From contig OZ029922.1 in assembly GCA_964023275.1 (NCBI GenBank), forward strand, positions 2,479,034 through 2,543,033: a stretch of 64,000 nucleotides of DNA, written 5' to 3'. Under the pieces are notes generated by a model. It was not told the origin of the DNA, did no database searches, and saw nothing but the letters and a program-made list of their open reading frames with translations. This document shows, piece by piece, positions 53,926 to 64,000 of the stretch. The stretch is from Norana najaformis (Eukaryota > Annelida > Clitellata > Crassiclitellata > Hormogastridae). Made by a program: the position numbers and the translations under genes. Within the stretch, counting starts at the first letter, position 1, and every line of letters starts with the position of its first letter.

Positions 53926-54210
53926 TCTTTACGTTGGTCATCCGAGCGAAGGGTGACTGACGACAGAACCAAGACATCCTTTCTCTTCGTCTCGTGCGAT
54001 TAATGACATTATTTCGGGATCCAAACGAGAAAGGAAACGACGCCACACCCCCCCCCCCCAAGCAACGGCTCGTTATCGATCAGCGATGTCGATAGCATCC
54101 GAGTTTTCCGAATCCTCAGCCTCTGCAGCCGGCTGCGGAAGAGGATATGGCATTGTAACCATCCAATCACCGTCCCCAGCTAACGAAGAACATACAGCAC
54201 CATCCCAACA

Positions 54211-54232
54211 GCAGCAGCAGCAGCAGCAGCAA
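54211..54232. repeat. CAG run
   Basis: Seven CAG units within an unassigned open frame. Confidence 0.85.
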
Positions 54233-54824
54233 GAGCATCGCCTACTGCGGTGATCGATGAAGTCAGCGCGTGATTTACACAAGAACTGCGTTGTTCGAAC
54301 TGAATCTGATACTCGGCGCGAGTTGCCATAATTATTCTTCATTTTCAATACGTCCGGTGCATTGATACGACTAATCCCACTGGGATCAATCGGGGCGGTC
54401 TGTTTTCGGTCAATCTCCATCCTGAGGTCCTCCAGATAGGTAGCTGCCTCGTTGTTCCAGATGCAGGAAAAAGGACCGCGCTTTCCTTATTTGAAATGTG
54501 AATTTCTCTTGCACGACTGTGACGAAAGCTTTTCACTGCTTCTGGCAATGCGGCCGTCTAACGGTCTTAAGTAAGTAAGTAAGTAATGCAGTTGTTAACA
54601 TGCCTTACGTCCGTCGACTGAGCGAGGAATCGTAGGCGTGTGTGGGTCACAGCGATCAGACAACAAAGGCAAGACGATACAAACACGTCTTAAGACTCTT
54701 CACGGATTACTCGTAACCCTCTTGCATTTAATTAAGTGCTGATAGACTGGATGTTTAAAATACAACGATAACTACGACTGTATTTCAAAATGCTCTCTTT
54801 CCAAAGCTCAGAAGTGCAGACAGT

Positions 54825-54962
54825 CATCGATGGCGATGAGCAATTGCGAGTGAAGGACTTACACAAGGTCTCTACACAGTAACCGTCCCGAGGCAGGCTT
54901 GAACCTTGAACCTGTACTCTACGCGTTACAGGCCGAGCGCTCTGACCAATCTACGACGCACG
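54825..54962 (-). repeat. tRNA-SINE family S2
   Basis: Minus-strand reading: GATTGGTCAGAGCGCTCGGC (A box), GTACAGGTTCAAGGTTC (B-box area), GACGGTTACTGTGTAGAGAC. This is the copy that links families S1 and S2. Confidence 0.7.
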
Positions 54963-55044
54963 TACATGTATGCATGTACGCATGTACGTAAGAATGTGTG
55001 TATGTATGTAAATATGTAGGCATGTATTTATGTCCACGTATCAC

Positions 55045-55048
55045 TTTC

Positions 55049-55096
<48 letters not shown>

Positions 55097-55105
55097 AACC
55101 CTCTC
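55045..55105. repeat. TCTG array
   Basis: Ten TCTG units, then TC repeats. Confidence 0.9.
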
Positions 55106-55764
55106 TCTCATCGCAACTGCATAATTCTGTCGTCGAAACCCATCGACACAAGACCCGCCCCCACCTCAGCCGGCCGTCGGAACCCTTCGTCACGGATAAA
55201 CGGTTTGCGGGGCCCCGATCCCCGCAGCTCCATATCCGCCGCCGCCGTCGCCGTCGCCGCCGCCAATAAATTCTTCAGTCGACGCGGGTCTTTAATTCCG
55301 CCAGGGACTGCGCCCGCCAACCGACCGATAAAGAGGAAGATAGGGAGAAAGACATGAGCAGCGACAGATACAGAGGCAGTGACAGAAAAGGACAGAGACA
55401 GAGAAACAGAGAACGACACAAGGAGACAGACAGAGACAGATACAGAGACCACAGACAGAGGCATGGCGAGAGAGAGACTGCAAAGACCAGCGATCGTCAG
55501 GAGGCTCCAGAATCAGCGATGACGTCGTTGACGACGAGATAACAGCGCCGGGAAAATGCGCCAGATGGCCGACGCTGCCAGATTATGCGGTTGGCGAGAA
55601 ATCCCGCGCGCGCGAATCTTTCGTCGTCTGCTCGAAATTGAATTACATTTCGACAGAAATTGTCAACAGATGGCGACCGAGTAGCAGACGATCGAACGAC
55701 AAGGAGAGGGCGCAGCAGTGGTGATGGCACCATCGCACCGAGCGGGATATGATTTTGGGAGCGT

Positions 55765-56090
55765 TAACGTAATCGAAATTGTAAGCTCGAGATTTCCACA
55801 GCGCCCAACGAAATCCAAGTCGCAGTAACCGGCTTATTCGCAGACACTCAGTCAAAATAAAATCGATAGGCAGGAAGGTTTCGGTTCCAAGCCAAGATCC
55901 AAGAGTCAGGCAGGCAGACAAGTCAGACGACTACGATGGATGGTGTTTCGAAACGAATCGGAAAGTGGGGTAAGGGGAAGAGGAAGAATTAGCGTTAGGA
56001 CCGAAGTCTCTGCTGGAGTTAGAGTAAGGATTACTGGCAGCATTTGGGCCACTCGACGTGATCATGGGGTTGTAAAAAAGGTGCAAGAAG
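55765..56090 (-). mobile_element. CR1/L2 family A, 3' end
   Basis: AACGTAATCGAAATTGTAAG, CTCGAGATTTCCACAGCGCC and TCAAAATAAAATCGATAGGC, continuing into a decayed coding part. Confidence 0.7.
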
Positions 56091-56429
56091 TAGGTTTTAA
56101 GGTTTCAAGTCTTTAGTTTTCTTTGAAACCTAAACAACCTACGAATGTTCCAAATAAGGTATATAGTTTTTGTGTGTTTCGGTCGAAATGGAAAAGTTGG
56201 ATATTTGTTTTTATATTTTCTGGTTGAAAACAGATCTGATTAATTAGCATCGCGGCGACTGCGATGTTTCTGCAGATCATGCTGCGCGGAATTTAATTTA
56301 GAGTTAGATATTCTATTCACCGCCATGGTTCTGTTTACGTCGTCCAGAAGAAATATTAAAAGCCAAAAACTACGAAACCTAACACCCTAAAACCAATTAA
56401 TTTTTTCAAAAATAGGCCTAAGTTTTTCC

Positions 56430-56680
56430 ACGTGCGGCACGGTGGTCTATCGGTAACGCGTTTGATCTAAACCATGCGGTTGCGAGTTCGACTCCATATA
56501 ACCACCCTGGGAAAGTTGTTTGCGCACACCGTGCCTCTGTTACCAAGCAATAGAATTTGGTACCGGCGTAAGCTGGGAAGTAAACGACAAGTCCTGCGAT
56601 GTACTGGCCCCCTGGTCCAGGACGTTGGGATTCGTCCATTGCCGGCTCAAGGGCCTAGAAAAGAAGAGCGCCTCCCCTAT
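56430..56680 (+). repeat. tRNA-SINE family S4 with ATGT tail
   Basis: CACGGTGGTCTATCGGTAAC (A box), GTTGCGAGTTCGACTCC (B box), then AGCTGGGAAGTAAACGAC and CCCCTGGTCCAGGACGTTGG as the body. It runs directly into the ATGT array at 56680, as a SINE ending in a short repeat does. Headless copies of the body lie at 15185 and about 57270. Confidence 0.75.
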
Positions 56681-56734
56681 GTATGTATGTATGTATGTAT
56701 GTATGTATGTATGTATGTATGCATGCATGCATGC

Positions 56735-56767
<33 letters not shown>

Positions 56768-56805
56768 TGTATGTATGTACGTATGTATGTATGTATGCAT
56801 GTATC
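56680..56805. repeat. ATGT tetranucleotide array
   Basis: About 30 ATGT/ATGC units, followed by ACTTGTATAGCGCG. Confidence 0.95.
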
Positions 56806-57174
56806 CAAGAACTTGTATAGCGCGTTTTAAGGAAATCTCAAAAGCGCTACAGCATGGCTATCTAGAAGTTCCCAAAAAGCGCGTCTTAATTGTGGAATCT
56901 AGGATACTTTACTTTTTACTTTACTTAAGTTTCTGCACCCCTAAGTTGAAGGTTGTGCCGAGTCTTACCCCACCCCGTGCGGTTTAGCCCTCTAATCCAG
57001 GCGTCTCTGAAGAATATCGTCTGGTGTTACTTCTGCAAGAGTTGAGATATCGATGGCAGTTTGCAGCAAAATCTGAAGCAGCAACACGGCCGGAACATTC
57101 ATAATGTTGGCCGGTAACACTGTACAGAGCTCAATATCAATGGCAGTGTGTTGTAACAGTTTGTAACTTAGCTG

Positions 57175-57330
57175 CCTATCGATTTTGTTTTGACTAAGCG
57201 CCTTTGAATAACTGGTTCCCGCGACTTGGCTTCTATAGCATGACTTAATGCTGACGGGTCTCGGTTACCCGATGTCCAGGACCTTGACACCCGTCCCCTG
57301 CTGGCTCAGGCCTAAGAAGAGGAAATGAAC
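57175..57330 (+). repeat. Family A scrap and S4 body scrap
   Basis: CTATCGATTTTGTTTTGACT, then GCGCCTTTGAATAACTGG (family A), then GATGTCCAGGACCTTGACAC (S4 body). Confidence 0.55.
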
Positions 57331-57359
57331 GCCCCCCCCCCCTTAGTTGCAAAAGTGGG

Positions 57360-57540
57360 AAACGAACAGTAGCAGATTTAGCTATAGGCATAGGAGGGGC
57401 GGTTCACCCCCTTTCGCGTCCCGCTTGGTTAAATGCCGGCGCCCCTCAGACCAGACCTATGCCTGGTGGACTGCCAGAATGTGGCGCCCCTCTGGAAATG
57501 CTCTCCCCCAGGCAAGCAATCCTGGAGCCGCCACTGGACA
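57360..57540 (-). mobile_element. MITE, second copy
   Basis: Reverse copy of 33889-34055: GAGCCGCCACTGG at the right end, GCAGATTTAGC at the left, and the inner AGGGGCGGTTCACCCCCT palindrome-like block. Confidence 0.6.
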
Positions 57541-57829
57541 CGGGATCTTGATTTGTCTTGACTTGATTAGTGATATAAGTTAACTGATGACATCACGGGG
57601 CAAAGGTTAGCATGGGGATGGTTGAAGAGGAGTTAATATGGAAGACTGATTTTACATAATGGTCCTCAATATTGATGAGTAGTCTCATTTAATAAGTATT
57701 GAGTGCTATGTACTGAGCACTGATTACTGAGTAACTGAGTGCAAAGTATTAATCATTGAGTACCCAGCACCAAAGAACTAAATATTCAGTACTCAGTAGG
57801 CACTCAATTAAGATAGTGCTCAACGATCA

Positions 57830-57905
57830 CTCAATGGCGCACCTAAGCCCATCGTGATATCCGTATGAATTTCAAAATGTAATTCCATTGGAACATTAAG
57901 ATCGT
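57830..57905 (-). repeat. Duplicated 3' part of the Cys-rich frame
   Basis: Matches the last ~70 bp of the open frame at 57915-58224 (GGCTTAGGTGCGCC then a TGA at the same place), a tandem duplication. Confidence 0.6.
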
Positions 57906-57914
57906 GCACAACCA

Positions 57915-58224
57915 TCACTCGACAGGCGCACCTAAGCCTAGCGTAATATCAATACCATTTCCAAGCGTAGTTCCATTGGGACAAGGAGCAAACGCTTCGA
58001 CCTGTTCATGAATAATCCAGCGATCTGTGTGCGCATGCATATTCATTGGCCAATTGTAAAAACAATCAGTGTAGTCGTAGACTGATATATTTCGAGACGG
58101 TAAGCCATGTTTGTATCCATTCATCTCGGAGCATAAAACCTTAGCACATCCGTAGCTAGCTAAGCACAAACTATCGTCTTCACAATGGCATCTATTATGA
58201 GCACAATATACCCCACAGCTCAAC
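57915..58224 (-). CDS. Possible exon of a Cys-rich secreted protein (unrecognised)
   Basis: A 102-codon minus-strand frame with nine cysteines in the first 55 residues and a tenth later: C-G-V-Y-C-A-H-N-R-C-H-C-E-D-D, C-L-A-S-Y-G-C-A-K-V-L-C. It then reads S-V-Y-D-Y-T-D-C-F-Y-N-W-P, A-P-C-P-N-G-T-T, and a TGA stop. The spacing looks like a disulfide-rich extracellular domain. An acceptor-like TTTATCTAG lies just upstream. The composition is unlike the surrounding repeat translations. I do not recognise the family, and no neighbouring exons were found. Confidence 0.4.
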
Positions 58225-58917
58225 CTAGATAAACCTCGGTAAATATTTATGAGAACTCGTCCAGCTTTTAACAGAGGCTACATAAACTTTCAGCTACACG
58301 AGCTCAATATATCCCGTAGTTCATATCGAAGAGATATCGGCAAATTATATTATTAAGAGAGCTTGTCGCTTATTTGAGACGCCGTTAAAATCGCTGCATA
58401 CACGAGAACAATACATCTTGCAGGACATCCTAAAGAAACCGTGGAAAGTCATCAAGCGAGAACTAGTAGGCTAACATTTCAGAAGTACAAAAATGATATT
58501 CAAATACAAGGCAATGCAATACGACACAAATCTCATCCATCTTTCCACTCTTCCATCGCTCTGCTCTTCCCCTCCTACCTAATTTCCTCTCGCTATCTTC
58601 CACTTTCCTCCGTCTTCCAACCACATCCGCTGCAGCCATCGCCGCTGTTGCTGGCTGCCTACACACACCCTCTGCTCTTTAGCTTTCATTAACAGCTGGC
58701 TAAGCAGACCCATTACATCGGAAATCCGAACAGATAATCCCCGGCTCATATCTCCTCCGGTGAAGCCTTCCGGCAGGTTAGCATCCAATTCCCCCTCCCT
58801 GTGCAGTCCTCGCTCACCCCAACACATCCTATCACTCCATCCGGTCCCTTACGTAGCGTCTATTCGCAGCTAGGCTCGCTCCAGGGTTCTTTGTTTAAGA
58901 ACAGGAAACAGTCTCGT

Positions 58918-59036
58918 GTAGCATTAGCAGTAATAGTAGTAGCAGTAGCAGCAGCAGTAATAGTAGTAGTAGTAATAGTAGTAGTAGTGGTAGTAGTAGT
59001 AGTAGTAGTAGTAATAATAATAATAATAATAGCTAT
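58918..59036. repeat. TAG/AAT trinucleotide tract
   Basis: AGTAGTAGTAG passing into AATAATAAT, directly before a SINE. Confidence 0.9.
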
Positions 59037-59037
59037 G

Positions 59038-59200
59038 GGCATGGTAATCGATTGGATAAAGCGCTCGGCTTGTAACGCGGAGAATACGGGTTCGAGCTCC
59101 ACCTTTGAGACAGTTACTGTGTAGGGAACTTGAGCAAGTCCTTTATTAAGCGCCAACGATTGTCGCTAAGTCATCAGATAGTGACGCTTAATAAATGCAG
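59038..59200 (+). repeat. tRNA-SINE family S1, second copy
   Basis: GGTAATCGATTGGATAAAGCG (A box), ACGGGTTCGAGCTCC (B box), GTTACTGTGTAGGGAACTTG, then GATAGTGACGCTTAATAAAT. It ends in an AGTAGTAG tail. Confidence 0.8.
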
Positions 59201-59519
59201 AAATAGAAGTAGTAGTAGCGGTGGTGGGAGTGGTAGTTGCAGTAGTAGTTGTTGTAGCATCAAAAACAATATTAATGATGATAATAGAACATAAATCCGA
59301 GTCTGACATAGGGAAGCGGCGTAATGCGTTGAGCTCATAAATTCTGCAACGGAGAGAAATTGGGTTAAGTGTTGATGTGTCCGTATTGCAGCGTTTCTGC
59401 TTCTAGCGAAATATGTCGCGTTCGTTTTACAAGGGGCAACCGAGCTGCACGTGGAAGGAGACAGAGAACGTGGGAGGAAGAGACAGAGAGAGGGGTATAA
59501 GGGACAGCTAGCAAAGTGA

Positions 59520-59588
59520 GAGAATGAGCGAGACAGAGAGAGAGACAGACAGAGAGAAAGGCATAGAGAGATAGACAGACAGAGAGAG

Positions 59589-59652
<64 letters not shown>
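59520..59652. repeat. GA dinucleotide array
   Basis: Interrupted AGAGACAG then about 30 pure AG units. Confidence 0.95.
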
Positions 59653-59859
59653 GGACTGGCCGTGGCCCCGACTGGAGGTATCAAATCGCAGGGTGGCCCC
59701 GGGAGGAGTCACGCAGCTAACTCTGAAGCCGGCGACTTAAAAGGTCTCCGATTTAGATGGGCGGCGCATCAAAGCAACGCAGCTTCAGCAGCCGCAATCG
59801 GCAACATCGGCGTCAACTGGAACGCCTCAACCAGGGGTCCAAACAAGTGACCCCTAGTC

Positions 59860-59902
59860 CTTCATTCCTTCCCTTCTTTTTTCCCCATTCCTGTCTTTCA
59901 TT

Positions 59903-59942
<40 letters not shown>

Positions 59943-60430
59943 CTCTCTGTCTCTCTCTGTCTCGTTCTCTCTCCATCATCTGTCCATCCTCTCTTCTTTC
60001 TTTCCTTTAATCCTCTCGTCCGTTCCTTCTTCTCTTACTTATCTTTAACCTTTCCTTTCGCTATTAGTCGTTTATTTCTTGCCATCCTTTCTGTTCATTT
60101 TTCGCTTCCTTTCCGCCCTCATTTTCTTCCGTTCTTTGTTACTTCTTTCATCCTTTCTTCCTTCCTTCACTTCTTATTACTCTCATTTTATTGATTCCTT
60201 CTTTCCTTTCTTTCTTCTTTTCATTCTTCCTTCCGTCCGTTCTTTCTTCAATCCTTTCTTCCTTCTTTCCTTCCTTCCTTCCTTCCTTTGCTTTTTCTTA
60301 CTCTCATTTATTGATTTCTTCCTTCCTGTCTTCACTCTTACTCTCAATTCTCAATAGTTTGTCCCTTTCTTTTTCTTTCCCTCCTTCCTTCCTTCCTTTC
60401 TTCTTTCGCTTCTTCTAACTCTTGTTCACC
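59860..60430. repeat. Long pyrimidine tract (TTCC/CTCT)
   Basis: About 570 bp with strong C/T bias, including CT runs at 59905-59950 and TTCC arrays at 60255-60290 and 60380-60400. It could form triplex DNA. Confidence 0.85.
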
Positions 60431-60689
60431 CGTCCCATTCCTTCTTTCAAGGCCTCCTTTTTCTCTTTACGTCCTTTTCTCGGAATCTCTTCCCCTCCTC
60501 CTGGGTCCTCTTATTATTTAGTAATTTGCCGACGGAGTGATCCACCACGAAACGACTGTTTCATGTTCCATTATCGATCAGTCGTCGAAAACAACTTCCT
60601 GCTCTTTCGTCGCTGAGCTTCAGCTCAAACGACACCGATATACTCCGACGATTGCCCCGCTTTATGCTTCTCCCAGCTTATAATCATCT

Positions 60690-60745
60690 CCAACGTGGAC
60701 ACGTTCGTACTGCGTCCGGGATTCGAACCCAAGTGAAAATGACAG
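60690..60745 (-). repeat. tRNA-like SINE head
   Basis: GTCCGGGATTCGAACCCAAG contains an inverted B box. Confidence 0.5.
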
Positions 60746-60764
60746 TTCGCTGTCGCGCTCTGTA

Positions 60765-60940
60765 ACTTGCTTACCCACCCTAGCCTGACTTCTGGCTTAC
60801 CGGACCTATCGGAATTCGACCCGGCTTCTCCAAAGGATAATGGTTTTGGATTGCGATTTTGACTTGAAGCGACCATCGATTGATGCCTTGGCCATTATGA
60901 TAACGGCGCTATAAAAGTCTTCAGATTAGATTAGATTAAC
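60765..60940 (+). mobile_element. CR1/L2 family B, 3' end
   Basis: CTTGCTTACCCACCCTAGCC, CGACCCGGCTTCTCCAAAGG, GACCATCGATTGATGCCTTG, then GGCGCTATAAAAGTCTTCAG with an AGATT tail. It is the best-kept terminal copy. Confidence 0.75.
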
Positions 60941-60977
60941 GCGTATTGATCTGTTGCTCATTTACTGATGTTGCATT

Positions 60978-60982
60978 TGCAC

Positions 60983-61018
<36 letters not shown>

Positions 61019-61020
61019 TT
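60978..61020. repeat. AAT run
   Basis: About 13 AAT units. Confidence 0.9.
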
Positions 61021-61024
61021 TATA

Positions 61025-62430
61025 TATTATATATTTTCATCCGATAATTTTTCAGCTTCCTGAGGGATCATAAATAGATCGGGGCAAAAAAAATAATAAT
61101 ACTGATATAACTTATGGAGACCTGTTATAAATAGGCGATTACCTTAACTCTGCTTAGTTTGTCTTACCTTGCCTTACCTTATTACATACCTGCCTATTTT
61201 ATCTTGTATAAAATTTAACTGACAAACAGTCGACTAAACTCGTGTCTGTTTTCCTGAAGAGACCTAAATTATGTCCCTTCGTGTTCCTCTGTTTGTCTGC
61301 CTCCTTTCTTTCCTCTCTATCCCTGCGCGTTCCTTCGCAGTCTGTCCACCGTGGACTTTGACTGGCTGACAACCCCCTGATCACTGTTCCCCGAAAAGGG
61401 CGGCGCAGAATCAGCAAAGACGAGAGGAAGAACGAGAAAAGACGAGATCCTTGCCGCTGACGGGCATTCATAACTCGCACGCAGGGAAATCTGCTGACCG
61501 TGGGGGAAATTTTATCATCACGCCCTCCAATTCCTGTCACGAGTCACCTGTCCCACGAGCGATGTTGCCTCGATAACAACCTCGACCCTTTCCAGTTAGC
61601 CCCCGCTAATAGATGGCATTCCCTTCTGACAAATCGGATCATCTTCGCCGTCGGCCGCGCTGGCCAACGTCCGGCCGCCCCGTTTTGTAAACGGCTGACC
61701 AGCCAGGCGCTGTGTTCTCTAAACTGACCACGGGATCCATATTGAAGTCTTGACCGGATGTCAGCGATCAACGAAGAGGCAGCCAACATAGGATGAACAG
61801 TCGTTTATATCCGACGATGGACAGACAGGCAGGCTGAGAAGGAACGCGCAGGGACAGAGAGGAAGGAAAGCAGGCAGACAAACAGAGGAACGCACAGGGT
61901 CATGCAGGCAGGCAGGCTGCGAAGGCACACGTAGAGATACGGACGAAGGTAGATAACGGACGGATAAGCATCAGAGATAGAGAAGCAGCCAGGTGGAATG
62001 AGATACTGTAACGCCCGCTGTTCATACCACGAATAAACGATGCTCATACACAATGACTGTTCACGCTACAAGTCAGATTACAGTTGTTACTTGAGTGGAA
62101 AAAGAAATTCAAATTCCCAGATCCACGTTACCCCCCCCCCCCCTGTATTTTATTTATATTTATTTAATAAATCATGTATAATGTGCCCTATGTCAATATA
62201 TGTCTCAATGTAACCTGTCGCTGGATATATTAACTTGATGAAAGAACTACATTTAAAAACTCGATAGGTGTGGCAGGACTCTGTCCTCTCTGATCGATCC
62301 GTCAGACAGTTCTAGACTTACTAGTCACGACTTCGTACTTCTCAACAACTCCATCTGAGATTCACTCAGCGTCACGAGAATTCGTGCCAGAAGTTAAACA
62401 TCTGACGCTTTTCCATGGCGTTTTAACAAC
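61025..62430. other. Non-coding DNA
   Basis: No supported exon. A C run lies near 62132 and GGCAGACA-type repeats near 61820-61920. Confidence 0.5.
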
Positions 62431-62432
62431 AA

Positions 62433-62700
62433 TATAATGTATGTATGTATGTGTATGTATATACGTGTGTATGTGTGCGTGTTTATATGTATGTACGTAT
62501 GCATGCATATGTGTATGGGTATGCACCTGTGGTATGTATGCATATGTATGCATGTATGTATGCATGCACGTATGTACGTTTGAATGTACGTATGCACGTA
62601 GGTGTATGTATGTGTTTGTATGTATTTACGCATGCACGTATGTGTATGTATGTAAATATGTGCATGTATGCGTATGTACGTATCAAGATACTTAATATAG
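62433..62700. repeat. ATGT tetranucleotide array
   Basis: Degenerate ATGT/GTGT/ACGT units, followed by TTAATATAGCGCCC. Confidence 0.9.
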
Positions 62701-62929
62701 CGCCCTTTAAGTGCCTCTTTTGAAAACCCTCTGAAATGACTCGGCGTTTTTCTTATCGTTTTAGGAATCAGTGATGAAAGATCATCGGACGACTGGATGA
62801 CGAAGCTGTGACGTCATCGTCAACTGGCGACGTCATGTCTCCTCTTTATTTCTATTGGCTAGTCCTAGTGGCGGTACTAATTGATTCGGGTAATTTTATT
62901 AATTATTTTATTCACTTATTAAGGGCTCA

Positions 62930-63095
62930 ACGCCAGTACATCTGAATATGAGGCGCAAGACAAGTGTGCGCGAACGACTTGTCCAGGGTCGTTACACGGA
63001 GTCCGCTCTGCAGGCTCGAACTCGCAACCGTTAGAGCACAGACCAACCGTTCTACCGATAGACTATTAGTAGCGCTGTAGAAATTTCTGAGTTAA
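62930..63095 (-). repeat. tRNA-SINE family S2
   Basis: Inverted B box GCTCGAACTCGCAACCG, body CTTGTCCAGGGTCGTTACAC, and head ending near ACCGATAGAC. Confidence 0.7.
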
Positions 63096-63659
63096 CAATT
63101 ACGAGTGAGCCTTAGAAAACCAGATTCAGTCGCGAAACCCACAGAGGTCACTAAGGGCGAACCACGTCATCTGGATCTCTTGCTTGTTTCTACCTCCTCC
63201 TCCTCTTCCCAAACCTATGACGCAACTGACATTTATATAGCGCCAGTCGTCTCCAGTTTAGATATTGAATTGCAACTGCCAGCCGACAACTCGAGTGACG
63301 GTGAATTGTATTTCAATTACGAGGCCATAGATGGGCCCTGGCATCTCCCATCGATCATCGGTCGCCCACGACCGTCCGCTGCACCGTCGGCCCCGCTTCC
63401 CTGCTCTCCGTCCCTCTTCCTGTTCTGTGTCTTTTGTATGTGTCAAGGGGAAAACTGCACCGCACGGAAAGGGTTTCTGTGCACAGGTTAAGGTGGTGCT
63501 GGTGTCGTGCACATAGGGTCAATGGTCAAAGGTCAACGTACATGAACAGATACTGTACATATGGTTCATCCAGGGATAGGGATCAGAGAGCTCCACAAGC
63601 TCAATTCCTTCCCTTTCTCCCGAAGGGATCGATTAGATTCGATCAAAATTTTCCGTGTA

Positions 63660-63915
63660 TGTGTGTCTGTCCATCTATACGTATGTATGTATTCATATAT
63701 ATATACGCATGAATGCATGAATACATACATATATGTACATGCATACATATACACATACAATATATGTACATGAACACATACATATATGCATAAATATCTA
63801 TATATACATACATACATACATGCATACACATACATACATACATACATACATACATGCATACACATACATACATACATACATACATACATACATACATACA
63901 TACATACATGCATGA
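63660..63915. repeat. CATA tetranucleotide array
   Basis: CATA/CATG/TATA units, most regular at 63805-63910. Confidence 0.95.
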
Positions 63916-64000
63916 TCGACTGTTCTCACTCGCCGACCTTGCGCAACCCGTGTAATAACGGAACTGGTCTTACGAGGTCTCTCCGTCCTTAACCTCTCCA

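Noticed and set aside
53183-54003. Several overlapping Cys/Leu/Ser-rich open frames
   Set aside because: All three frames are open across TCTG and CCGT repeats, as expected for simple sequence, not genes.
54073-54420. 115-codon minus-strand frame with poly-Cys
   Set aside because: The Cys run is a CAG microsatellite read on the other strand, and I found no family motif.
63105-63491. 128-codon plus-strand frame
   Set aside because: It includes a TATATAGCGCC repeat end in frame and has no motif; probably chance.

Overview
This window is nuclear DNA from an animal, most likely a marine invertebrate. Genes are split by introns with GT/AG borders, long non-coding stretches separate them, and the DNA is full of LINE and tRNA-SINE pieces and simple repeats. 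The gene content (a vasopressin/oxytocin-type receptor, an SLC35F3/F4-type transporter, TIR-domain exons, a CMC-type transposon) fits a bilaterian. I cannot name the species. There are no operons, CRISPR arrays or prokaryotic signals.

Layout. (1) 1-2.7 kb: a minus-strand exon encoding TM1 to TM6 of a vasopressin/oxytocin-like GPCR, between two CTATA/TATAG arrays on opposite sides; its TM7 exon is not in the window. (2) 2.7-10.3 kb: SINEs, a broken LINE tail and microsatellites. (3) 10.32-12.95 kb: a structurally complete 2.6-kb DNA transposon with CACTGG termini, TAA target duplication and an intact 567-codon ORF, best fit Chapaev3 of the CMC superfamily. (4) 13-20 kb: LINE 3' ends, a 111-bp tandem repeat whose units carry a CTCF-like core, and minisatellites. 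(5) 20.13-22.20 kb: an RTE-like LINE with an 11-bp target duplication, lacking its endonuclease region and carrying one stop codon. (6) 23.2-31.3 kb, minus strand: the most unusual region. A TIR-domain gene has its first coding exon present five times (109 nt each), with a single second exon, three further phase-compatible exons downstream, duplicated upstream cassettes, and an isocitrate dehydrogenase fragment inserted in the array. (7) 32.58-39.16 kb, plus strand: a complete eight-exon SLC35F3/F4-like transporter gene with minisatellite-filled introns. (8) 39.2-64 kb: mostly repeats (purine tracts, tetranucleotide arrays, SINEs, MITE), with one possible Cys-rich exon on the minus strand near 58 kb.

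Two CR1/L2-type LINE families recur. Family A encodes a C-terminus of the type S-K-L-K-T-F-L-F and ends near CTCGAG...TTACGAT. Family B ends in GGCGCTATAGAAGTC followed by an AGATT-repeat tail. A GGCGCTATA-type motif also ends many other repeats here.

The genes do not form one pathway. The TIR region is a candidate innate-immunity or NAD-related locus, where one of several first exons could be joined to a shared remainder. All gene models come from reading splice sites, phase and remembered family motifs; none was tested with a search or RNA data.
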